64,000 nucleotides of DNA from positions 13,206,001 through 13,270,000 of the forward strand of contig CM114275.1 in assembly GCA_050084515.1 (NCBI GenBank), written 5' to 3'. Positions 25,601 through 37,600 of the stretch are shown piece by piece. The notes below the pieces were generated by a model. It was given only the letters and a program-made list of their open reading frames with translations, ran no database searches and was not told the DNA's origin. Made by a program: the position numbers and the translations under genes. Every line of letters begins with the position of its first letter. Position 1 is the first letter of the stretch. The stretch comes from Blasia pusilla (lineage: Eukaryota; Marchantiophyta; Marchantiopsida; Blasiales).

Positions 25601-28600
25601 ACGGGGATGGATATTTTCAATTTTGGTTTTCAGATGAGTGTGATTGATCGGTTGCTTGGCACATCCAAAGGTTCGGAAGACTTATTATGGGCTCTTTGGG
25701 AACTCTCTACAATAGCAAGGTCAGTATAACTTTGTATATGACATTTGCTCATCATGAATTGAGTTCTTGCCTCAAAGCTGAAGTGATTCGGGCAATATGT
25801 GCAAAATTGACGTCGCAGAATGGCAAGTGGAAGACAAGCGCTCATTATCATTATGTGGTTTCCGGAGGTAATTGTTTATTCCAAAGCCTGCTGTTCAAGT
25901 CTTATTAATCTGGGCCTCAAATGAAGAAAATGTCCACTTGCCTATGCTCAGGTAGGTTTGAGAATTTGTGTTGCTTCAGCTACCCTTTCTGATTATGACT
26001 GTGTTCTGCCGATACAGGTCATCACAGCACTGGTGGGTGCTATTAACAGTGGGCCTGAGGCATCAGCTCCAACATTAATTTTTGGTGAGTGTTAAGTCCT
26101 TGAAACTGATTTCCTCTAGTGTTAGAATAGTATTCAGTCTATACACGTGGAGGTCTATTCACTCAACTTTTTTCTTGCTTCAATTTAAATCAGGAGACAC
26201 GTGGAAGCGAGCAGCAGTACATTTCATTGCAGAGGTGTTTCAAGTGGTTGTTAGTGATCCAGCTGCTTCAACAGTTGCTGCCTGGATACCGTATGCAATG
26301 AGCATCCAATTGGCTCTACTTGCGTCCTTGGGGCATGTGGATGGTGCAGTAAGTATCCACAGAGGAGACTGCGGGGACAAAGATGGGGCATGTTGTAGCC
26401 TCCTTGAGTGGCTTGACTCTGCTGTTGTCTATCAGAGAAAGGGCGCAGTTGGCCTGCTTAAGTATACTGCAGGTATAGCTGCTGGTGGCATTGGGAACCC
26501 ACAGACTGTTGGAGGGTTTTCTGCAGGGGAGTCCATGGATCTTGACAGCAATACTGGGGATCAAGCTGGAAATAGTGACCTTCCCAGTGGGGTTATGCCA
26601 TATCCAGGGAAGTGGGGTGGCATTGAAACTTCGGCTCCAGCTTTGTCAGATACAGCTATTGTGCAGTCAACAGTTGCATTACGCATCCTAGCGTTGGTGT
26701 CATGTAACCTGGTACAGTGCTGACTTTTTTGCCTCCTCTTGGTGATCCTGAGGTTCAGAGTGGTGTTGCTCTCCTTCTAAAGAGGAAGGGGTTGCTTGTA
26801 ACATATTGACATTTTTCTTTTTTGACAGCTTGCTGTAATGAGGAAGCCATGATATGGTTGTTGATATAGAGGCCAATAGAGTGGACCTTTAGCACTTTCT
26901 GTCAGCCAAATAACCACAAACTACACTCAGAAAGGATGGGACTCTGTGTCTGATGAATTGATTAGTCTTCGTCACTTTCATTTCGCTCGTGTTGGTGCAG
27001 GGTATGGCGGCTGTTCTTTATGGAGAGGGAGCAATAGGAGTTGTTCTCTCAATTCTGGATCACTGTGTAATTGCGTTACAAACGTCAAGTGAATATGGTA
27101 CTAGTATCACCCATTTTTCTGCTTGTTTGTATTTGGACTAGTTGTGGTGTGACCTGCTGTGTGCCTAAAACACAGGGCAATGGTCAAAGTGAAAGACAGT
27201 ACGATTTGGCATGCTCTTGATGCAGAGGGTGTGATGGATGAGGAGGCAGAGGATGATGGGATGTTGGACGATTTGGGAGAGCTTGGAAAGGAGCGTCTGG
27301 TTTTAGGATTGTTACTACCAAGTCTTCTATTTTTGCTTACTCTTCTCCGAAGTTTACAGGTATGAAGATAGGCTTTCAATCTTTTGGCTGTTGAAGTATC
27401 ACCACTACACTATCTGTGTTGCATGTAAATTTGATTTGTGTAGAGCCAATGCTATGCAAGGAGCTAATAGCCATGCTGCCAAAAAATGTTCCCTTCATGC
27501 CTGTGCTATAAAAATATTGTCTTGCTGCCCTGATGCTCTCTGTTGAGCAAAGAGGCTCTTGCAAATAAAAAAGCTATCCTCCTATCTATAACGGCAGACG
27601 ATTTTGTTTTTCAGAGATAGTGGGTGTCTACAATAATAATATAGATGATTTCTTCTGCAGATTTCAGGAGGATCCTAATTCATCTTTATAAGTTACTTGA
27701 TCTATTTATGAATAGTTGGGCTATATGAGGAGTTTAAATATTGTATCCAGTACAAAACTTGACTTACATTTGGTCATAGATTGATGTTGTCGGTTGCTTA
27801 AGTTGGGACTGCGCATAAGATAGTGTATGGCTAGACAGTTTTGGGCCTGGACGATGAAGTAACTTACATCGTGCTTAGTCCATGGGGTGAGCATGCTCGA
27901 CCTATCCTTGGAACAAAGGTCCTTACTACGCCCAAATCATATTACCAATTGGCCCTAGATTTCCTTATTATTTACTGCGAACAAGATGATATAAGCACAA
28001 GCAGCATCATTGCTGGATTGAAACTGCTGACTCTGGATGGTGGGGAGACTATTCACTTTCCGAGGAACAGAGGTCATGATTGTTTATTCTAATTTCATTT
28101 CTAATTTTCTGCGGGTTTGTGCAACCTCTTGGGGTTTATGTGCAATTTCTTCACATGAAATCATTTCTGGCCCATGGTTTGAGATAGTTGCACAGGCGAT
28201 TCAAACCATACAACAGGAACATAGTTTTTGAACTAGATGTACAAGATAAACGAGCCTAGAAACAAGGAGGCAAAGGGACAGTGCAAGCTGGTGGACAGAA
28301 AGCAGAAAACAACAGAAAAGTATGCTGGAATGGAAATAACGGGAACTGAGGTTAAAGGCACAATTACTGTTGAGGATCTTCACCCCAGACCTCACATTGA
28401 GGAACCAAAGAAAAAACTCAGCAAAGCATCACAAGTGGAAATGGTCACAGTTCACTCTGAGTCTGTCAGATAGATTGAAGATAAAGAAAACAATCATACA
28501 CAGAGAGCACGGAGGAGATGAGTCAATGTGCCCCTGATTTCACTATTGATAGGAGACTCTTCTCCTTCCCAGCAAAACTAAACATAATTCCTAACCACTC

Positions 28601-31600
28601 AAGACTAAGCTGTGGATTCCATTCGTTCACCAACAGTCATAACTTGTATATGAGAACTATGTCTCTTAGACTCTGATCAGACACTTAGTTAACACCACAG
28701 ATTATGTGACATATCCCTGTGGCAACAATCCTGCCCCTTGATTTGCTAGCCACCAACAGATCTGAATCTAACTACAGAAGACTGAGTTAGTCATGTAATG
28801 GATCCTAGAGAAACCTCTTGGTCTCTTCCGACATCCTGCAGATGGATGGGGAACGGTGTGTCTGTCTATGAACACATTCTCTAAATTCTTCTCTCTGCTA
28901 TAGATAATAATGAGCCAGTCAGCACAAAAACCACGTTCATATCTGAACTTCTAACAGATTTTTAAGATCTCTGGCTATCTCAGAAGAGATTGAAGAAATG
29001 GGAGTGTCTCCCAGAAATCGGTATGCCCCCACACCTGGCATTATTGATGGAGGAAGGGTGCAAAGCCTGCAGGTCAACAAGATGTTGGCATTGAATACAT
29101 TACTTCAGGGAATTCATATGACAGTGCTTCCACCGGAGCAACGAACTTATAGTATGAGTTCAGAGAATGGCTTAGCAAGTGGGGCATATCGATACATGAT
29201 CTGCAAACAATCACTAACAAAGACGTTGTAGAGATACTGCACATCACCTATATCTCTATCTCTTGGGATAGACTCCAAAACCTCTGGGAGAGGAGGTGGA
29301 AGCAATCTGGAAAAATGTAGAAAGGATGCAGTATTACGGCACCTTGATTAATACCCAGGGCTCTTCAATGCAGGCTTCTTATGTCTCTGCAACATGTCCA
29401 CTAAACAACGTCATGCATTAGCCACATTCAGACGTGGCTCAACAGCCTTAGAGGAAGAGGAAAGAAGGTTCTCACAAGCAGATCGTTTAGATCTTGTAGC
29501 TCAGGGGATCTTGAGGGTTAGCAGCACTCTCTTTTCAATTGCTAATACCATGAAAACATCCGACTGGAGTTCCCTGATCTCTTACAAAGCTCTAATGTCA
29601 CATCAGTGGTTTTACGACTTGGAAGAACCAGGTTCAGATTGCTAAATTCCTACACAGGTGTTGAAGGCTAAAGATCATCACCTGGAACAGAGGATCTCTT
29701 TGTTTCTGTTCTTCCTGCTCGATTGTTGCACAAGTTACAAATTAAAGTCCCATGGCCCCACAGGTTCCCGTGGATAATAAATGACTTCAATCATTGATTC
29801 CTTCCTTCGCACCAATCCTCATCTCTTGCATCATCCAACCAGGTTGCCGAGTGTATGGTCGCAAGATAATGACAGTCACTACTTAATGAATGCAGTCTCC
29901 CCATCGATCTAACCAATCAACATGTTAAAAGAATTACAAAAAAGCAGCTGACTCTAGACTGGGCTATAGAGGCAGAGGAATATTAAGCAAGGCTCTATAG
30001 AGCATATCAAATCTGTAAGGAATGTGAGCTGCAGCATAGAGCTGATAGGACTGGCTATTTGAATTCCCAGGGCCTCTAAATAGTTACCCTCTTTGAACAG
30101 AAACGTCTCCCACCTAAGGCAAATGCAATTCTCGTCCGGGAGTGCTGATTCACTGACAAGTGACACCTGTCCACTGGCCTCCGAAAGAAAGGCATAAGAC
30201 TCAGACAGCAGGCAGGGGAAGCTTGGACGGGCAGTGGGATTCGGGCAGCCAGTGAAAATATTTAAATAATGAAATACCAAAGCCCGGTGCATAACACCAG
30301 AAGTAGGTACAGAGGCGTAGGTTCTAGTTCACTTGTCAATCCCCTTCTGGTCGCTCTGGAAATGCAGCTGCCCATGTCCAAGCTGCCCCTGCGTGCAATC
30401 GGCATTTTATGGCTTTCTGACACATCTGACCCATATGTAGTGTCACCAGAATCACCTACCTGTCCCATTAGACCTCATGGTGGTGGGTTGCTAGGTGTCT
30501 ACAGAGGTAGGTTGCTGGTAATCAGCCACGTGTTAGTAGATACCTAACACTCCCACTCCCACTCAGTGACTACATCCATTGATCGTCTCTCTATGAAACA
30601 TATGTTCTCCCCTAGTTAACCCTTTTGTAAGAATATCTGGCCCCATGTCATTGGTGTCACCATCTACTTGTATCAATCCCTTTTGCACCATCTCCTTAAC
30701 AAAATGGTAGTGAATGTCGATGTGTTTTTTCCTCTCACGAGACCATGTTCCATCAAACAAGTCAATAGCACTTTGGTTATCACAATATATTACAGTCTTC
30801 CGTTGCTGATTTCCTAGAAAATTTCTTAAAAAAGCTTCCTCTATGAGAGCTCTAGTTAAAGCCATCAGTAGTTGATAGGGTAACAGGTTTCTGCTTCTTG
30901 CTTCCCAGCATGAAGCTGGGTATCCTTTTAAGAAACAAAAACCAGAAATTAATGATTGATCATCCAGATTACCTCCTGAATCAGCATCAGAGTAACCATA
31001 CAATGGTTCTAAACTCTGTTTTCTACTGTACACTTGTTCTAGGTCTGCTGTCCCTTTTATGTATCTAGAACTCCTTTTCACTGCAACCCAATGGGCTGGA
31101 TCACATCAATTCACCAACAGCTGTAACTCTTGTATGAGAGCTACGTCTCTTGGTCTCGGCCTTGGATGAGCATAGTCTACTAAGTTCTCCATAAAGTTCA
31201 TACGCAGCTTTGCTATCGTATCATTGCCATTGTGTCAAAAATTTCTCATATATTTCTAACAGGTTATGGGCCTGAAGGGGAATCATGTTGGTTTTCACGT
31301 TGGAATCTTGGATGGTTCTGACTGGAAAGGGAGGAAGAATCGTGTTCGTAAGCTTCTTGTTTACAGAGATTTATGGGACGCAGTTGCAATAAAGGTGTAT
31401 AATATATCTGCGCCAGCTGGGTCACTTACCTCTCTTTCTGAAACTGCTGATGAAGCACGTGCACCTCAAGTATAGATCGTCAACGTATACTTCAAACACG
31501 GACTATTCAGCAAAATGAAAATTTAGACAATCAGGCTCGTTCTCTGATTTGTTTACTGTTGACAGGAGAACCTCTGTCTTTAACAGAATATCTTGATACA

Positions 31601-34600
31601 TTTCAAGAAGTATGGACCTGTCTATGTGGTAACTATCATATTACAGGTTCATTTTCTGTATTACACGTATCCATGTACAAACTCACTGTTGAATCTTGCA
31701 GATCACCTTGAGATTTTCTTTCACAACTCAAGGTTATTGCAAAGAATCTTGCATCCGCAGGCTCTCCTGTTTCAGATACACATGTATTCACTTTTGCTAT
31801 TAGCAAACTTCCTGCTGAGTACAAATCTCTTACTCACGTATTGATGCAGAAAGATAAACCTTCTTTTGACGATCGTCAAACTGGAGTACTATATTATTCT
31901 GAACTTGACAAGCCTTCCAAAATTTAAGAGTATACTAGTTTCCAATTCTCTTCACAATTCTACCAGGAAACGTCCATTCCGTCTACATCTACTCAGGATC
32001 AAAGAAACTCTCCTCAGAGGAATGCGAAAGAGCCTTACTGTTGCATTTGTAACGAAAAGATCATAACTCAAGTAAATGTCCTAACAGAAAATTTCTCAAG
32101 AAATTTGGTGAGTATTGCAAAACTGAATCAGAAGATACCTCATCTCTGTTAGTCAATACTTCACCTATTACTCAAGCATTAACATGCTCCACATCTGAGG
32201 AACTACAACCAGATGAACCACTCTATCTGTTCAGGATGCAAAGATCCTCCACACCTACTTTCCCAGATCTTTCCAAACTTTGGATCCTTGGTTCTGGTTC
32301 AAATTCTCATGTTTGTTGTCAGAGAATTGTTCTCTAATTTCCTTCCTATTTCTTCAATTCTCATTTCTGGCAAAGGCAACGGCGAAACATATGCTACAGC
32401 TACTGGGAATGTTCAATTAAAGCTTTTTGTCAAAGGCTTTTTTGAATTACAAACTCTTCCCAATGTCCTGTTTATTCCTACAGGACAGCACAATATGGTT
32501 TCTGTGAAGAAACTTGCTGATAACTCTGTTGGGAATTCGTGAGCAGGTTGACATGCATTTAACAGATTATTATGCAGCTCTACAAGAACTCGTGTGATGC
32601 ACACTCACAGGAAATATTCCTGTGAGTGTGCTCTTGTCCACGGTACTCTTGTCCACGAGACAATTCAAGTTTGTAGACATCACCTCCTCGCCTAATAGTC
32701 TGTCACAAGACTACAAATCCTCACCGGAGCGAACCAACCTCCTGGTTGGCGACCCCAGATAAAACGGGGTCACAGAACTCAATCCGTGTGAGCTCAATAC
32801 TAATCCAGGAGTGGAGCATCCACACAAGTCTCACTGAGCAGTCACGATTCAGGAGACGTTCTCTTTCAGGGATCACCTTCCACTTGCCTGCATGAATGCT
32901 TTATCAGATTTATACCAGTCATTACACAATGTCTAGTTTCACACCGACATTCTTACAAACTCTATAGATACCCTTTTCTATTCTCACAATATGTCTTTTG
33001 AACTCATCAAACAAGGTCATTTTTTAGGTACAGGTTTTGCGAGGCATGGCCTGTATCTAATTGAATGTCAATCCTGTACTCCACAAACGATTTTGTTAGC
33101 CAGAAGTTCATCCAATCTCGGGCACAATCGCATGGGACATCTCCAATCAGCATCTACTGCAACTACATCGACACAATCTGGTTGAAGGTTTAGATCGCAT
33201 GGATGATTTCTATGTCTATACAAGCTGGGCTAAAGGCAAGCTCCTCAGTCAACATCTCACATGAGATAGAAAATATCTTCCTGTACCAAAAGCTCTAGAT
33301 CTGATTCATAGTGATCTGGCCGGACCAATGAAGACATCCAATATTGGAAATGCTTACTATTTCTGTACTTTTCTTGACCAACATACAAAGAAATCCTTTC
33401 TCTGCATCCTTCACAAGAAGTCAGACGTCTTTTCTACATTCCAGAAGTTCAAAATCATGGTTGAAAGAGAAACTGGTCTCAAGATTCGCATTCTCAGAAC
33501 CGATGGAGGTGGTGAATACATAGACTCTTCTTTTCAAGGGTTTCCTCAAACTTCTGGTATTCTTCATCAACGCAGAGGAAGAGATTCTCCTGTGCAGAAT
33601 GGGATTGCTGAAAGACATAACCGCACACTACAGGAAAAGGCAAGATGCATGCTCATTCACATGCACCTTCCTAAATCATTTTGGGGAGAAGCAATTGTTA
33701 CAGCTAACTGTCTCTGGAACTTGAGTCCTACTCAAACTCTGTCAACAACACCTTCTGAGGCCTGGTGTGGTCTCAAACCTACTCTCACACATCTTCGAGT
33801 GTTTGGCTGTCAAGCATATGCTCTCATTCCAGCTGAGAGAAGAAGAAAGATGGATTCTACTGGTGAAGAATGTATATTCCTTGGTTATCAGATTGGTTCT
33901 AGATATTATAAACTTTTCAATCCCAGTACAAAACGTGTTTTTCCCAGCAAAGATGTTGTCTTCAATGAAGATACTCCTTTCTCCTTTTCTCCTGTTTTTC
34001 ATTTTTCCTATTCTCCATTCTTTGATTCATTTCCAGTAGAAAACTCTGAACCAATAACTGTTTCTAAAGCAGTAAGAAAAAGTACACTTCAGGCAGACAT
34101 TGAAATAGGTTGGGCCTCCAATCCGACACTATCACAGACAAATCATGAAATAGTTGGAGATCCTTCAGAAACCCTAGGGACATCTGCCCACTTCTTCTCA
34201 TCCTAGACCATCATCACAAACATCTATACCAGTACATATTTATTATGCTGCTTGCTCAAACATTCTTATCTCTCCTTGTATCCAATCTGATCCAATCACT
34301 AGAACAGAAGCCCTCTCTAGACCAGATGCTCATGAATGGCTAAGTGCTATGGCAGTTGAAACTGCCTCTCTTGATGAAAAGAAAACCTGGATTCTTGTTC
34401 CAAATGCTGAAAAGCGCAAGTCATCCACAGATACTGCCAACACAGTCTCTTGTAAATGGGTTTTCAAGATCAAACGGTCTTCTTTAGGAAGTATTCTCGA
34501 GAAGAAGGCCAGGCTGGTAGCCAAACGCTATTCACAAAAAGAAGGAATTGATTTCAAAGAAACCTTCTCTCCTGTCATAAATATCTTCGGATGCCTTCTT

Positions 34601-37600
34601 CCATTGCTGCTGTTCGCAGTTCTGAACTACATCAGATGGATGTCAAGAAATCATATACATGCATCAACCTCCAGGTTTTGAGGTAACTGATCAAGGTCCA
34701 CAGGTATGTCTTCTGAAGAAAGCTCTTTATGGCTTAAAGCAATCCTCCCGAGGTTGGTATCAAAAGATGGATGGATATTTAATCTCTGCAGGTTTTCTCA
34801 GAAGTACTTATGATCCTTGTTTGTATCACAAATGGTCTCCTACAGATCAATTACTCATAGGTGCTGTATCTGCGATTCTAGCAGATAATCTAATCCAGCT
34901 ACAACAATTCAAAATTCATGTTCAAACCATTTTTAAAATGGTTGATATGGGAGAGCTTCATCACTTGTTAGGACTTCAGGCAGTAAGAGACCGGGCACAT
35001 CACACGATTTCTTTGCATGAACTTGTAGAATTAAGTATGAGATTGTCATACAGTCTCTACCCCTTCTGTGCCTGGGACAACATTGTCCAAGCCCACATCT
35101 GCTCCTACTAGTGATGATCTTACTCATTTTCAGCAATATCCATATGCCATGATTGTTGGAAGTCATATGTATGCTTCAACCATGACTCGCCCTGACATCT
35201 CTTTCAGTGTTGGCCAGTTATGTGAATACATGTCCAACTATTCCATTGAGCATTGGCAAGCTGCTATGCATGTGCTCAGGTATTTGAAGGGAACTTCCAA
35301 TATGGGTATCATCTTTGATGGTTCCACCCATGATTTTACTCTTCAGGCCTATGCAGATGCCAGTTTCGCTTCTTCTAAAGATGATGGAAAATCTATTTCA
35401 GGATTCGCTCTTATCATGGCAGGAGGTGCAGTACATTGGGCCTTAAGGAAGCAGACAGTTACTGCACAGTCTACAACAGAAGCTGAATATACAGCCCTCA
35501 ATGAGACTACCAAAGAAATACTTTGGATTCGACATTTACTTGCTGAGTCTGGTTTTCCACAACAGACTCGGACACTTTTTTATGAAGACAATCAAGCTGC
35601 AATTCAACTGTCAAATAATTTTAGCTCCAATTAAAAAATCCGGCATTTGGAACTAAAATTTTTCTTCATATCAGAACACATTCAACAACAAAATATTCGT
35701 CTACAAGAATGTAGATCCTCAGTTCAGGCTGCTGATGTTTTTACTAAAAGTCTATCTAAAGACCAACATTGTTCTTGACTTCAAATATTAGGATCCATCT
35801 ACAGGAGAGTGAGTTGCTCACGTAATGGATCCTAGAGAAACTATAATGTGAAAGATTGACCAGCTGAAGTATCCTCCTTGTACAAAGCCAGAACTCCTTG
35901 CATCAGCTTAACCATCCATGATTTCAGCTTGTATACAATCAGCAAATCAGCTTCGCATCTATTGCCAAATTAGGGCCCTACCATAATGTGACTCTCCTTG
36001 TTATCTATCAGATATAAGAAGGATTCTACACAGTCACACCTTGCGCTCACAACACAGATCCTCACTTGTGACCAGCTCAGAGATCACACATGGCTCACAT
36101 CACTGAGCACAAACAATCTCCATCAGCTATCTAGACAAAACGACCTGCCTTCCAGTGAGGCTCTAGCAAGCACAGAACTAAGTATCAATCTCCTCTTGCT
36201 TCTCTCAGATCACTCTGCAGCAGGTCCAGTGCTGCATGACACACTAAGAGCCTCAGGAGTCCTCACCAAAGGCTGGGCATACTGTAGAATTACCTTCTGA
36301 GTCTAAGCAGAGACAATATATACATGAGGGTGAGCATTTCTGGCCCTTCGATCTTCTTGAACAGATCCATACCCTAAATATCTGATGGTGGCTAGCCCTA
36401 ATTCGAGATTAACCTAAAAATATAAGGGAGCACTAAGTTATCTCCAGCTAAGTAAGCTAAGTTAGTATTTGACTAACTACTTTTAGGGCATACTTTTTGA
36501 CTAACTACTAGATATTAACAGATTTCAACATAATGAAGTAGTCATTGCAAAAGCCATGTTCACTTCTGAAATTCCAACACTCCCACTTAATAACTCAGTT
36601 CTTATTAAAACTAATGAAGTCCCAAACTCAAACAATGTTGATGATGCTTAGGTCCTGACAGTGCCTTTTAAAAATGTCTGCCAACATCTCTACTGTTGGA
36701 CAACACTTCACTTGGATTTCTCCATCAGTCACCTTGTTACGTGCAAAATGTATGTATTTCGGCATGTTTCATTCTATCATGAAACCTTTTGGCGCTCAAC
36801 AGAGCTGTAGCATTCTGACTATCACACTGAATTAGTGGTGATTCCTGAGCAAAATTGACATTTCTCCGCAGCTTCTTCAACCACTGCAGTTTACTCAGCT
36901 TCAGTACTTGACAAAGCAACAGTACTTCGTAACTTTGGATTCCAGCTGAAACTGGCATTGCTGAGTTGAAAATGGCTCCCTGAAGAGGATTTCTGGAATG
37001 AAAACTCTCCAGCCCAATCCGCATCAGAATAAGCATGAAGAATCATATCTTCCTCTGATCTCTGATACTTGATTCCAACTTCAGCAGTTCCTTTGAGGTA
37101 TCTGATCACCCTCTTCACTGCTGTGCAATGAATCATTCCTGGATTGTGCATAAAGCGAGCTATGCTGCTTACAACAAAAGCCAGGTCAGGGCGAGTGCAG
37201 ATAGGAGCTCATATCAGACTTCCCACAGCACTCTGATATGGCATGTCGGCCATCTGTGCCTTGGCTTCTTCAACTTCTGGACAATCATATGAAGATAACT
37301 TCTGTCCAGTTTCCCTGGGCGTATGTGCAGGTTTACAATCATCCATTGAAAACTTCCTCAGAATTCCTGAAATGTATCTTCTTTGATTCTACTTAATCTC
37401 TACATCCCTCATTTCTGTTCCTCAAAACTTCCATGCCAAGGCACTGAGTGATTTCACCCAGATTTGACATTTCAAATTGAGTAGATGCTTTACTATGTAA
37501 GGTGACTGTTACTGATCATTGATGAGGACAGTACCATCCACATGTAAGGCCGTTGTCACAAATCTCTCTGATGATCCAGCAAACCCCAACATCTGAGTGA

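Larger units (their letters stand above)
31161..35800 (+). mobile_element. Copia element C (plus strand, decayed)
   Basis: Ty1/copia element in the order gag, protease, integrase, reverse transcriptase, RNase H. Only the last roughly 100 bp of the 5' LTR remain (31161-31261, ending TTTCTAACA); they match the inverted copy at 37980-38355. The 3' LTR is absent. It is interrupted at 32527 by a solo LTR. Element C lies in the same orientation as VIR, inside what looks like a D-family LTR. Confidence 0.8.

Noticed and set aside
33421-34524. Minus-strand frames within copia C (33618-33421, 34002-33742, 34524-34330)
   Set aside because: Shadows of the plus-strand integrase and RT reading frames.
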